Positions 26,997 to 35,501 of a stretch of 64,000 nt of DNA are shown piece by piece. The notes below the pieces were generated by a model. That model saw only the letters and a program-made list of their open reading frames with translations, was not told the origin of the DNA and did not search any database. The first letter of the stretch is position 1. Each line of letters starts with the position of its first letter. The translations under genes were made by a program, and so were the position numbers. The DNA is taken from the NCBI GenBank assembly GCA_025350325.1, contig JANXYB010000138.1:62001-126000 (forward strand). The letters are read 5' to 3'. This stretch comes from Acidobacteriaceae bacterium (GTDB lineage: Bacteria; Acidobacteriota; Terriglobia; Terriglobales; Acidobacteriaceae).

Positions 26997-27921
26997 GCTC
27001 GCGCGACACATCGGCCAATTGTGTTTCGGCGGGTTGCTGGCAGTCGTAATAGCTTGCCTTGCATTGAGAGCTCAGGATGTTCCGCTGCGCATCGATGTGC
27101 GGTTGGTCAGTGTATTCGTGAGCGTGACCGACGCAGGCGGCGCGATGGTTGGAGGGTTGAAGAGCGAGGATTTCGCAATCAGTGAAGACGGGAGGCCGCA
27201 AAAGATTTCAGTATTCGAGCGCCAATCGGAACTGCCTCTCAACCTGACCCTCGCCATCGATACCAGCGGAAGCGTGAAGAAGGACCGCGCCCTGGAAACG
27301 CAGGCGGCGAGGCGCTTTGTGCATGTGTTGATGCGTCCGCAAGACCAGATGAGCTTGCTTGAGTTTGCAACCGAGGTGCGCGAACTGACTCCATTCACAA
27401 ATAAGGTCGGGCGCATCGATCATGGCCTCGACAATCTGCGGGGCGACTATGCAACGGCCCTTTACGATGCGGTTTACCTGGGCGCGGATCGCCTGGGTAA
27501 GAAGGACGGGCGCAAAGTTCTGGTGCTGGTTTCAGATGGCGGAGACACAGCAAAAAACACCACCTACGCCCAAGCGCTTGAAGAAGCACTGCGCAACGAG
27601 GTGATGATCTACAGCATCATCGATGTGCCCATCGAAGCCAGCGCAGGGCGCGACCTGGGGGGCGAGCACGCGCTGATCACCCTTGCCGAGCAGACCGGCG
27701 GGAAAAGCTTTTACGTGTCGGATGGCGGACTGGCAAAGGCATTCGAACGCGTCAGTGAGGACCTGCGAACGCAATACCTGCTAGGTTTTTACCCCCATCA
27801 CGAAGAGCCGGGCAGGACGTTTCATCGCTTGCAGGTTACAGTTCCACGCGCCTCTGCCGGGTCATTCAACATTCGCCATCGGACCGGCTATTATGGCGAT
27901 TCGCCTTCGAAATCCGAATGA
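26980..27921 (+). CDS. Secreted VWFA-domain protein (acidobacterial type)
   Basis: 313 aa from ATG 26980, chosen for the strong GGAGGGG a few bases upstream. A signal or membrane segment (LCFGGLLAVVIACLALRAQ) is followed by the N-terminal part of this acidobacterial VWFA family (VRLVSVFVSVTDAGGAMVGGLKSEDFAISEDG) and a von Willebrand A domain with the MIDAS motif IDTSGS (DxSxS), a conserved Thr near DYATALYDAVY and Asp in LVSDGGDTA. The C-terminus ends in the typical QYLLGFYPHH ... YY segment. VWA domains bind protein ligands through a metal; the ligand is unknown. Overlaps the moaX gene by 17 bases but is functionally distinct. A good marker for Acidobacteriota. Confidence 0.88.
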   Translation: MRPQRRLARHIGQLCFGGLLAVVIACLALRAQDVPLRIDVRLVSVFVSVTDAGGAMVGGLKSEDFAISEDGRPQKISVFERQSELPLNLTLAIDTSGSVKKDRALETQAARRFVHVLMRPQDQMSLLEFATEVRELTPFTNKVGRIDHGLDNLRGDYATALYDAVYLGADRLGKKDGRKVLVLVSDGGDTAKNTTYAQALEEALRNEVMIYSIIDVPIEASAGRDLGGEHALITLAEQTGGKSFYVSDGGLAKAFERVSEDLRTQYLLGFYPHHEEPGRTFHRLQVTVPRASAGSFNIRHRTGYYGDSPSKSE

Positions 27922-27993
27922 TCTTTCAAGAATAGCGAGCAACGTTGTGATAGCGATACTCTCTGGCGTGTATCCTGCATCTAAGCTTGCATC

Positions 27994-28299
27994 ATGACTC
28001 CCCCATTGACTTCTCGCCGTCATTCCAAGACACCTCCGCCCGGTGAAACAGGGCAGGAGGCGCTGTATCTGCGTTCTCTTAGCGATCGTCAGGTGCAGAT
28101 TTCTGTGAAGCTGCGCGGCGGCGAAGTGGTTAAAGGCTGGATTGAGTACTTCGACGACGGGATGCTGCGCCTGACCCGCGAGGGCAAGCCGAATCTGTTT
28201 ATCTACAAGCAACAGATCGAGACCATTACCGAGGCGAGCCGTCGTCGAGCGCCCAAGATTGCTGTTAACGGATCTCTGGTCAATAAGGCGGGTTCGTGA
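27994..28299 (+). CDS. Hfq-like Sm-fold RNA-binding protein
   Basis: 101 aa. After a 22-residue Pro/Arg-rich leader, residues 22-80 match the Hfq plan: GQEALYLRSLSDRQVQISVKL (N-terminal helix and Sm1 strand), RGGEVVKGWIEYFDDGMLRL (G-x-I-x-x-FD of Sm1) and PNLFIYKQQIETI, equivalent to the YKHAIS segment of Sm2, with Tyr-Lys kept and His replaced by Gln. A basic tail (ASRRRAPKI) follows. It is most likely a divergent Hfq, which binds small RNAs and mRNAs as a hexamer; whether it hexamerises or is sRNA-active is not known. It overlaps suhB by four bases (GTGA), an unusual partnership for hfq, which is classically next to miaA/hflX. No strong ribosome site is visible. Confidence 0.72.
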   Translation: MTPPLTSRRHSKTPPPGETGQEALYLRSLSDRQVQISVKLRGGEVVKGWIEYFDDGMLRLTREGKPNLFIYKQQIETITEASRRRAPKIAVNGSLVNKAGS

Positions 28300-29198
28300 C
28301 GCCAGCGCCCCCCACATCAACGGCAAATGAGTGGGTATTGCGCGCCGTGCCGATTGCACGAGAAGCAGGTGCGCACCTGCGTGAATTTTTTGCCCAGGGC
28401 GTTACGACTGAATACAAAGGCGACGTCGATCTGGTTACAATAGCCGACCGCACTGTTGAAAAGCTGATCCGCACGCGGCTGGGGGAAGTTTTTCCCGAGC
28501 ATGGCATTTACGGCGAAGAGGGAACTCGGGAACGGCTTGAAAGCGGTCTGCGCTGGTACATCGATCCACTCGACGGCACCACCAATTTTGCCCACGGACT
28601 TCCGCAATTCTGCGTATCGATGGGCCTCGAACAGCGACCGGATGGATTGAATGCCGGAGAGGACGGAACGTTAGTAGCCGGGGTGATTTACGACCCGATG
28701 CGTGACGAGCTTTTTACCGCCGAGCCAGGTCACGGAGCGCAACTGAACGAGAAAAAGCCTCTGCATGTTTCACGCATCTCAAAGTTGGGCGAGGCTCTGA
28801 TTGCCACCGGATTTCCCAGTCGAAAACGTCACCTCAGTCCAAACATTCACTTCTACCACGAGTTCACACTGCGGTCCCACGGTGTGCGTCGCGCGGGATC
28901 GGCTGCTCTCGACCTGGCCTATGTAGCCGCCGGGCGTCTCGAAGCGTTCTGGGAATTCAACCTGAATCCTTGGGATACAGCCGCAGGAATTCTGCTGGTT
29001 GAGGAAGCAGGTGGCCGGGTAACAGATTTTGCCGGAAATCAGGTGCGGCTTGATAGCCATGAAGTGCTGGCATCGAATGGGTTGATTCACGATGAACTGG
29101 TGGGCCTTTTCAGAGACATGTTCGCCGGACGAGAATTGTCGCCAATCCCCACGGCGCGGGAATATGCGGCGCACAGGGCGGAGAGGGACGCCAGCTAG
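28296..29198 (+). CDS. suhB: Inositol-1-monophosphatase family protein
   Basis: 300 aa. Mg2+-dependent phosphatase of the IMPase/FIG superfamily. Metal-binding motifs are visible: GEEG (near residue 72), IDPLDGTTNFAHGLPQFCVS (DPxDGTxNF) and WDTAAGILLVEEAGG. The GTG start at 28296-28298 overlaps the stop of the Hfq-like gene in a GTGA arrangement; no alternative start in frame is closer to the family N-terminus. SuhB-like by length and motifs; CysQ and other phosphatases of the superfamily are less likely. In E. coli SuhB also works with NusG/NusA in rRNA antitermination; that role here is unknown. Confidence 0.92.
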   Translation: MTPAPPTSTANEWVLRAVPIAREAGAHLREFFAQGVTTEYKGDVDLVTIADRTVEKLIRTRLGEVFPEHGIYGEEGTRERLESGLRWYIDPLDGTTNFAHGLPQFCVSMGLEQRPDGLNAGEDGTLVAGVIYDPMRDELFTAEPGHGAQLNEKKPLHVSRISKLGEALIATGFPSRKRHLSPNIHFYHEFTLRSHGVRRAGSAALDLAYVAAGRLEAFWEFNLNPWDTAAGILLVEEAGGRVTDFAGNQVRLDSHEVLASNGLIHDELVGLFRDMFAGRELSPIPTAREYAAHRAERDAS

Positions 29199-29331
29199 TC
29201 TGGGCGAACCCCTTTTGAAACAAGCGCACAGGGTTAATTCCCGCATCGCAAAACCTCAGGTGTGCCGAGAGGGCAGGCTTTAGGTCTGTGTGCTACTATC
29301 AGCGTCAAGACCTTACTCTTCGGAGATCAAG

Positions 29332-29592
29332 ATGGCATACATCATTGCAGAACCTTGTATCGGCACCAAAGACAGCGCTTGTGTAGACGCCTGCCCTGTC
29401 GATTGCATTCACCCTAAAAAAGACGAAGCTGGCTTTACTGAGACAGACCAGCTATTCATCGATCCGGTCGAGTGCATCGACTGCGGTGCGTGTGTACCGG
29501 CCTGCCCGGTTTCCGCGATTTTTGCGCAGGACGACCTGCCCGAAAAGTGGGCTCACTTTACCGAGAAGAACGCCACGCATTTCGGCCGCTAA
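29332..29592 (+). CDS. fdxA: 7Fe-type ferredoxin (FdxA-like)
   Basis: 86 aa. Small electron carrier with [3Fe-4S] and [4Fe-4S] clusters. Start ATG 29332 is supported by CGGAG upstream; the protein begins MAYIIAEPCIGTKDSACVDA. The first cysteine set (C-x7-C-x3-CP-x2-C) is the 7Fe type, in which the second Cys of a 4Fe motif is spaced out, and the second set CIDCGACVPACP is a normal 4Fe motif. An insertion (HPKKDEAGFTETDQLF) separates the two motifs. The tail WAHFTEKNATHF resembles the FdxA group, not the clostridial 2[4Fe-4S] one. Monocistronic: a stem-loop follows at 29632-29658. Confidence 0.93.
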   Translation: MAYIIAEPCIGTKDSACVDACPVDCIHPKKDEAGFTETDQLFIDPVECIDCGACVPACPVSAIFAQDDLPEKWAHFTEKNATHFGR

Positions 29593-29631
29593 ACCGGTCG
29601 GCACTGACCTGCAACTTCGGTTTGCTCCCTG

Positions 29632-29658
29632 CGCGCATTCTGCCTTGCGGAATGCGCG
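29632..29658 (+). terminator. Stem-loop after the ferredoxin gene
   Basis: Perfect 9-base stem CGCGCATTC/GAATGCGCG with a 9-base loop, followed by TTTGTG. A moderate intrinsic terminator or mRNA 3' stabiliser; it lies 40 bases beyond the ferredoxin stop and 46 bases before recO. Confidence 0.55.
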
Positions 29659-29703
29659 TTTGTGCGAGCGCTCGCGCCTTTGCGCATTTGACGATGGAAG
29701 CGC

Positions 29704-30447
29704 ATGAACCTGCTTACCTCAGAAGCCATCGTGTTGCGCACGTGGCCGGTGCATGAAGCTGACCTGGTGGTCAGCTTTTTTACGCGCGACTACGGCAAGA
29801 TGAAGGGCGTGGCCAAGTCCGCACTGCGCAGCCGCAGGCGCTTTGGGGGCGCCCTCGAGCCGATGACGGTGGCACGCGCGTGGTTTGTCGAGCGGCCCAA
29901 ACAAGAACTGGTGCGGCTCGATCAATTAGAGATTGTGCGGTCGCCGCTTTCGAGTCCTATCGACGTGGCGCGCATGACGGTACTCAGTTTCTTTGCCGAG
30001 TTGCTCGACGAAGCACTGCCCGACCACGATCCCCAGGAAACCATCTTTCGCCTGGTGCTCTCGGTGCTTGAGCAGACCTTGGTCGAACAACCGTGGATGC
30101 CACTGACCTATTTTTTACTTTGGATGACTCGGCTGATGGGCCTGCTGCCCGACATCGTGCATTGTACGGCGTGCGGTGAGGCCCTGGTTGCAGGCGAAAC
30201 AAACTTCAACAGCTTTGGCGACGGCCTGTTTTGTCGAGTACATCGCAACGGGAACGCCAGTGATCTGTCGGCTGATTCTTGGCAGATGGCGCAGCGCATG
30301 TTGCGTGCGCCTGTGGGTGCTTTTGCTGGGGAAGCGTGGGCGCGACGCCGTGCACAGGATCTGCGGCGATTTACGCTGCAATCGCTGGAGCGGCACTTGG
30401 AGCGAAAGCTCAAGTCGGCAGAGGCGCTTGGTCGGTTGCCGGGGTGA
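29704..30447 (+). CDS. recO: DNA repair protein RecO
   Basis: Recombination mediator that, with RecR, loads RecA at gaps coated by SSB (RecFOR pathway). 247 aa, usual length. Opens with the OB-fold start (SEAIVLRTWPVHEADLVVSFFTRDYGKMKGVAKSAL broken up: VLRTWPVHEADL and KMKGVAKSALRSR). The zinc-finger-like part carries CTACGEALVAGE...LFCRVH, in which the Cys ligands are present, unlike proteobacterial RecO that lack them. No operon partner: it follows the ferredoxin terminator and precedes a convergent acetyltransferase. Confidence 0.93.
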   Translation: MNLLTSEAIVLRTWPVHEADLVVSFFTRDYGKMKGVAKSALRSRRRFGGALEPMTVARAWFVERPKQELVRLDQLEIVRSPLSSPIDVARMTVLSFFAELLDEALPDHDPQETIFRLVLSVLEQTLVEQPWMPLTYFLLWMTRLMGLLPDIVHCTACGEALVAGETNFNSFGDGLFCRVHRNGNASDLSADSWQMAQRMLRAPVGAFAGEAWARRRAQDLRRFTLQSLERHLERKLKSAEALGRLPG

Positions 30448-30535
30448 GGATGTCTTTCGGTCCACGCACACCTCCCGCACCTTTCGACCCTGCCGCGAAG
30501 AGATTCACTTTTCATTCCGTATCAGGCGGGAACGA

Positions 30536-31406
30536 CTAAAACGTAACCGACGGCAGCCATGCGCCGGCGGGCTCATTGTAAAGGCCCGTCGACATGAGGG
30601 TCATTGGCTCGACAACGCGAAGACCATTCTCCAGGCACCAGCGGAAAAGTACCGCGTTGCGCGAAGGCACCAGAATGCCCGGGCCCGCGAACGAGTCGAC
30701 CGAGGCGATCAGGGCTTGCAGATCGGTGTTGGTGGCGGCAGTAGCGTGGCCAAAAAAGGCTAGATGCGAGGCGTATCCAGTGACCCGGTTATCGCGCTCG
30801 ACGACAAGTGCGGTGCCCTGCTGAATGGCTTGAGCAAATTCGAGGGAGCGCTCGAAGCCGTGGACGCGTAGAGCAAGAGCATTGCAGGCAAATTCATCGG
30901 CTGGCGTGGCAGGGCGGACTGTACATCCGGCAACCGTGCACTCACGAGTGCGGCCCTGCATGACCGAGAGGGGTTCTCGGATGTCGAAACCGAGCGAGGT
31001 GTAGAGGGAGAGCGAGCGATTGTGGAAGGCTGCCTGTACCAAGCGAACCCCAGCGGCGCCGTCTTGGTGTGCGCGGTCCATGACGGCCTGCATGAGTTTG
31101 CGGCCAACACCTCGGTTCTGAGCGGCGGTGTCAATGGTGATGGGGCCGACGCCGCGAATAATAGACCGTGCGTCGAGACAGTTACTTCCGAGGATGCGGC
31201 CGTCGCTCTCAGCCACGATGGATGCCAGGTGCCGAGAAGAGCCACGTCATGAGGCCGATGGCCACTTCGGGCGTGGGAAAATCCGCAGGGAAGTTGTGGG
31301 CGGCGTTGAGGGTAGAGAAGGCGTCGTAGCAAATCTGTCCGCACACGGCTGCGTCATTGGGTGTGGCGGGGCGGATGACTATGTTGGGCTGTGTGTTCGC
31401 TGACAT
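30536..31406 (-). pseudogene. Two-domain GNAT acetyltransferase, split by a frameshift
   Basis: Two reading frames on the minus strand form one protein of about 289 aa. The first (31406 to 31209, 65 codons, start MSANTQPNIVIRPATPNDAA) ends with a stop after GLMTWLFSAPGIHRG. The second, in the +1 frame, starts VAESDGRILGSNCLDARS and runs to 30536. Joining after the His codon (31218-31220) and skipping one base near 31217 gives LFSAPGIH-VAESDGRILGSN, a normal GNAT beta-strand. The N-terminal domain then continues with GVGPITIDTAAQNRGVGRKL (acetyl-CoA loop) and the second with VRPATPADEFACNALALRVHG. Either a real mutation or a sequencing error; if sequencing, it is an intact acetyltransferase. 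Function unknown. Confidence 0.8.
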
Positions 31407-31647
31407 TTTATTGAATCACCTTGGACCGGGGTGGGCGAAGTATAGCAGCGACGCACTGTGGATTGTTGCAAATTATGCAGGGATTTAGTGGGTTTGTGCA
31501 TTGCGTCATCTGCGTTGAAAATTTGTTATGGATAGGCACGACACGTCCGTATTGCGTAAAAAAAACGAAGATAAGTGTTGGTTTGGGCGCTGAGGCTGTG
31601 TGTGTTCGACTGATAAAATCAGGTCAGTCCCTGTGAAAGAGATAACT

Positions 31648-32604
31648 GTGACTTCGAACCTTGCAGAAGCTTCTGAGAAACCTGCTGCCCTTACGTTTCA
31701 GGAATTGTTATTCCGCCTGCAAAGCTTCTGGGCGGAGCGTGGGTGTGTTTTGCAACAGCCGTATGATGTAGAGGTTGGCGCCGGAACAATGGCGCCGGAA
31801 ACGTTTTTGCGCGTGCTCGGTCCCAAGCCCTATCGAGTTGGCTATGCGCAGCCTTCGCGACGGCCGGCGGATGGCCGCTACGGCGAAAATCCCAATCGAC
31901 TTTTCAAGCACACGCAATTCCAGCTCATTCTCAAGCCGCCCCCGGTCAATGTGCAGGAGCTCTATCTCAAATCGCTCGAGGCCATCGGCATTGACCTTAA
32001 GAAGCATGACCTGAAATTTGAAGAGGACAATTGGGAGTGGCCGGCGGGGGGCGCGTGGGGAGTGGGCTGGCAGGTCATGCTCGATGGTTTGGAGATTACG
32101 CAGTTTACCTATTTTCAGCAGTGCGGCGGAATGGACCTCGATCCGATATCCGCAGAGCTGACGTATGGCCTTGAACGCATCGCGGCGTTTTTGCAGGATG
32201 TTGAATCGATCTACGACATCGTGTGGGCTCGCGATCCAGAGACGGGAAAGCCAGTAACCTATGGTGATGTGAGGTTACCGGAGGAGTTGCAGTTCTCCGT
32301 TTATAACTTTGAAATGGCCGAGACAGAAAAGCTTTGGGAGCACTTCGGGCTTTATGAGGCCGAGGCGCAGGCACTGATTGCAGGCGCACATGATTTGTTT
32401 GCTAGCGAATCGGCGAGTAGTACTGACAAGAAGCGTTTTCCGTTGTTGCCTACCTATGAGCTGGCGCTGAAGTGCTCGAATCTATTTAATGTGCTCGATG
32501 CGCGCGGAGCCATCAGCGTGACGGAACGTGTCGGCGTGATTGGCCGCATTCGCGCACTGGCCGTGGGCGTGGCCAAGGCTTATGCGGTGCAGCAGGCGGC
32601 CTAG
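31648..32604 (+). CDS. glyQ: Glycyl-tRNA synthetase alpha subunit
   Basis: Catalytic alpha subunit of the bacterial alpha2beta2 glycyl-tRNA synthetase. 318 aa from the GTG at 31648, chosen because AAAGAGA is well spaced upstream; GTG codons at 31600 and 31633 would give longer forms. Class II synthetase motifs visible: [61 protein letters not shown] (typical GlyQ), and [26 protein letters not shown]. Promoter not certain; a TAAAAT at 31614-31619 within CTGAT-AAA-ATCAG may be a -10. GlyQ and GlyS are separate chains, 35 bases apart and surely one operon. Confidence 0.96.
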   Translation: MTSNLAEASEKPAALTFQELLFRLQSFWAERGCVLQQPYDVEVGAGTMAPETFLRVLGPKPYRVGYAQPSRRPADGRYGENPNRLFKHTQFQLILKPPPVNVQELYLKSLEAIGIDLKKHDLKFEEDNWEWPAGGAWGVGWQVMLDGLEITQFTYFQQCGGMDLDPISAELTYGLERIAAFLQDVESIYDIVWARDPETGKPVTYGDVRLPEELQFSVYNFEMAETEKLWEHFGLYEAEAQALIAGAHDLFASESASSTDKKRFPLLPTYELALKCSNLFNVLDARGAISVTERVGVIGRIRALAVGVAKAYAVQQAA

Positions 32605-32639
32605 CAAATCAGTGAGTCAGCGGAAAGAACTCTAAAATT

Positions 32640-34724
32640 ATGGCGGATTTTTTGTTGGAAATCGGGTTGGAAGAAATTCCCGCCCGTATGATTGCCGGGG
32701 GCGAGGCTGAACTGGGCCGCCGCGTCAATGAATTGCTCACCCGCGAGCGCCTGCTTGGCGAAGGAGCCGCGGTTGAGACTTACTCGACGCCGCGTCGACT
32801 CGCTGTGTTTGTCACGGGCGTGCTGGCTGCGCAGGCTGATATTTCAGAGCAGTTGACGGGGCCGTCGTGGAAAATTGCGTTCAAAGATGGCGCGCCGACG
32901 GGCGCGGCTGAGGCGTTTGCAAAGAAAGCTGGCGTGACTGTTTCAGCGCTTGAGAGAGTCGCGACCCCCAAGGGCGAGTATGCAGGCGTAAAGGTGACAC
33001 GCGCCGGAAAAACAACGGCGCAGATTTTTGCGTCGGAGCTGCCGAAGGAAGTGTTAGGGCTTTACTGGGCCAAGAACATGTACTGGCGCGCGGGCAAGCC
33101 TGAGCGGGTTGTGAGGCCGGTGCGCTGGGTCGTGGCGATGCTTGATACCGAGGTTGTGCCGCTTGAGATTGCGGGCATCAGCGCGGCCAATGTGAGTCGA
33201 GGTCATCGCGTGCTGCATGGAGATGCTCCCGTAGTGCTGAGCGCGGCGAAGAACTACAAGGCAGAATTGCGGGCCGCCAGCGTCGTTGTCGATGTGGCCG
33301 AGCGGCGACATTTCATCCGAAAAGCATTGGACGCGGAAACTCGTACGGTGCCGGGCGCGCGCTGGCGTGAAGACGAACCGCTGGTTGAAACGGTTGTGCA
33401 TCTCACCGAGTGGCCGTCCGTGATCTTAGGCAATTTTGAAGCGGAGTATCTCACGCTGCCTGAAGAAGTGCTGGTCACCGTGATGCGCGATCATCAGAAA
33501 TATTTCGCGGTTGAAGATGTGAACGGAAAACTTGCTCCGCACTTTTTGGCGGTCCTAAATACGCGGGCCGATGAGGATGGGCGGAAGATCATTCGTCATC
33601 GCAATGCGCGCGTGCTGCGAGCGCGATTTAAGGATGCGCGATTCTTTTGGGATTTCGATCAGAAGACGCCACTGACTGGGCGGGTTGAGAGCCTCAAGGC
33701 GGTCACGTTCCAAAAGGAGTTGGGAAGTTATCATTGGAAGACAGAGCAGAACTTGAGCGTTGCTCGCGCTCTCGCCGCGACGGTAAAGGCGGGCGGGGTT
33801 GCATTCGATGAGGTTGCGCTCCTCAGGGCCGTCGAACTGGCGAAGACCGATCTAACTGCCGAACTGGTTAAGGAATTCACCGAGCTGCAAGGCGTGATCG
33901 GGGGACTGTATGCGCGGGCACAGGGGCTTGGCGAGCGGGTCGCGCTGGCGATCTACGAACAATACACACCGGCTTCGACAGATGATGACATTCCGGTTTC
34001 GGTTGAAGGTCAACTGCTTGGGTTAGCGGATCGCATGCAAGCCATTACCGCGATGTTTGGTATCGGACTTGAACCGACGGGATCGAAGGATCCGTTTGCT
34101 CTGCGGCGAGCGGCCAACGCTATTGTGAAGATACTCGCGGAGTCGGGTTTGCCATTGACCCTTGAAGCGGTGTTGAAGGCGGCACGTCCCGACGCAGCCA
34201 ACGAAATCAAAATTGCGAGCTTTTTGCGCGAACGGCTCCACTTCTATTTGAAGGACGTGCGCGGTTTTGCGTACGACGTTGTGAACGCCGTGCTGGCGGC
34301 TGGCGCAGATGATGTGCGCGATGCGATGGCGCGCGCGGATGCTCTCAAGGCGGCTCGACAGTCAGAAGATTTTGCAGCGATTTCTGCGTCGTTCAAACGC
34401 ATTAAAAACATTCTGCGTCAGGCGGAAGAGAAGCATTTTGAAATTGGCAAGGCCTCGAGCGCCAAGCTGGTGCCTGAAGCGCAGCAATTGTCGGATCGTT
34501 CGGCTGCGTTGGAGCCGGAAGTAGCCAGGCTGCGGGGCCAGAGGCATTACAGTGAAGCGCTCGCAGCGATCGCTACGCTGCGTCCAGCGGTCGATGCGTT
34601 CTTCGACAAAGTCATGGTGCTCGATCCCGATGCTGCGGTTCGCGGAGCGCATCTAGGGCTGATTGACGGCGTGCTGCGCGGATTCTCAGGGATTGCGGAT
34701 TTCAGCGAGATTGTGACTGGTTGA
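32640..34724 (+). CDS. glyS: Glycyl-tRNA synthetase beta subunit
   Basis: Beta subunit, which binds the tRNA and carries the HD-like and anticodon-binding parts. 694 aa, usual size. Starts MADFLLEIGLEEIPARMI, the canonical GlyS beginning; LLTRERLLGEGAAVETYSTPRRLAV, VVRPVRWVVAMLD and FWDFDQKTPLTGRVE are further conserved GlyS stretches. FTELQGVIGGLYAR and DPFALRRAANAIVKIL are in the HD/anticodon half. Downstream of glyQ by 35 bases in the same operon. Nothing unusual noted. Confidence 0.97.
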   Translation: MADFLLEIGLEEIPARMIAGGEAELGRRVNELLTRERLLGEGAAVETYSTPRRLAVFVTGVLAAQADISEQLTGPSWKIAFKDGAPTGAAEAFAKKAGVTVSALERVATPKGEYAGVKVTRAGKTTAQIFASELPKEVLGLYWAKNMYWRAGKPERVVRPVRWVVAMLDTEVVPLEIAGISAANVSRGHRVLHGDAPVVLSAAKNYKAELRAASVVVDVAERRHFIRKALDAETRTVPGARWREDEPLVETVVHLTEWPSVILGNFEAEYLTLPEEVLVTVMRDHQKYFAVEDVNGKLAPHFLAVLNTRADEDGRKIIRHRNARVLRARFKDARFFWDFDQKTPLTGRVESLKAVTFQKELGSYHWKTEQNLSVARALAATVKAGGVAFDEVALLRAVELAKTDLTAELVKEFTELQGVIGGLYARAQGLGERVALAIYEQYTPASTDDDIPVSVEGQLLGLADRMQAITAMFGIGLEPTGSKDPFALRRAANAIVKILAESGLPLTLEAVLKAARPDAANEIKIASFLRERLHFYLKDVRGFAYDVVNAVLAAGADDVRDAMARADALKAARQSEDFAAISASFKRIKNILRQAEEKHFEIGKASSAKLVPEAQQLSDRSAALEPEVARLRGQRHYSEALAAIATLRPAVDAFFDKVMVLDPDAAVRGAHLGLIDGVLRGFSGIADFSEIVTG

Positions 34725-34866
34725 AGTTTGGGTCGCAGCTATTAGAGTCGAAACCTAAGACATTTAGCAATTAGAGTTGCCACGTGTCTTGTCACGCCAC
34801 GTATCGACCGCTGTCAGGATGTCTTGTTGCATCGGACAACGCGGTTGCGCGTCTACAATCAAAGAG

Positions 34867-35478
34867 ATGTCTGACACACTTTATTTGAGCCTGTGGTATC
34901 CCAATCTGCGTCTGGCTACGCTGCCTGACAAACTGGCGGCCGTGCTCAGTGCGTTTGCGACGCACGGCGGCGATGAGAGGGTATATTCAGCGACGGTTTG
35001 GCCGGTAAGCTGGAGCGAGTCGCCTGTCTTTCAACAGGTTTACGGTCGCGGAAAGCGCGGCGCCGAGCCGGCATTTGCCGTTGAACAGGCGCTGGACTTA
35101 TTGCATGAAGACTACGCATACGAGTTTCAAATCGGTTGGACTTTATGGGAAGTCGAAGCCGCTGCCAATATGGATTCGCGGTGGTCTCGCGAGCCGCGCC
35201 TGGTCAAGGTAACCGGATTTGGGCCGCTTTTTGACGAAGGATCGTACGAAGCAGATGGGCACATTCGTCTGGATTTTGGCAGCGATGCGGCATTTGTAAA
35301 CGAGGAGATCGAACTCGATTCCGTTGCCGCACGCCATGTCGAAGAGAATGTGAGCCAACTCGTGGAGCTTGCGACTGCGGTCGAAAAGACGTCCGGTGCA
35401 ACGGCGCGACTATTGTGGAGCGAACTCGGCGAAAGTCTGGCGCAGCGCCTCGCGGCTCGTCTCGGCATGGGAAACTGA
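34867..35478 (+). CDS. Protein of unknown function upstream of the LPS-export genes
   Basis: 203 aa from ATG 34867 (AAAGAG just before; the longer upstream frame looks non-coding). I do not recognise the family. No signal or membrane segment. It starts MSDTLYLSLWYPNLRLAT and is rich in aromatic and acidic residues (VYSATVWPVSWSESPVFQQVYGRG; EFQIGWTLWEVEAA; DGHIRLDFGSDAAF), predicted as a cytosolic alpha/beta protein ending in a helix that closes with RLAARLGMGN. Its stop codon lies two bases before a GTG of the next gene, the LptC/A-like protein, so they probably share a transcript. A role in LPS transport is only guilt by association. Confidence 0.72.
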   Translation: MSDTLYLSLWYPNLRLATLPDKLAAVLSAFATHGGDERVYSATVWPVSWSESPVFQQVYGRGKRGAEPAFAVEQALDLLHEDYAYEFQIGWTLWEVEAAANMDSRWSREPRLVKVTGFGPLFDEGSYEADGHIRLDFGSDAAFVNEEIELDSVAARHVEENVSQLVELATAVEKTSGATARLLWSELGESLAQRLAARLGMGN

Positions 35479-35501
35479 GGGTGCGATTAACCATCGAGCG
35501 C

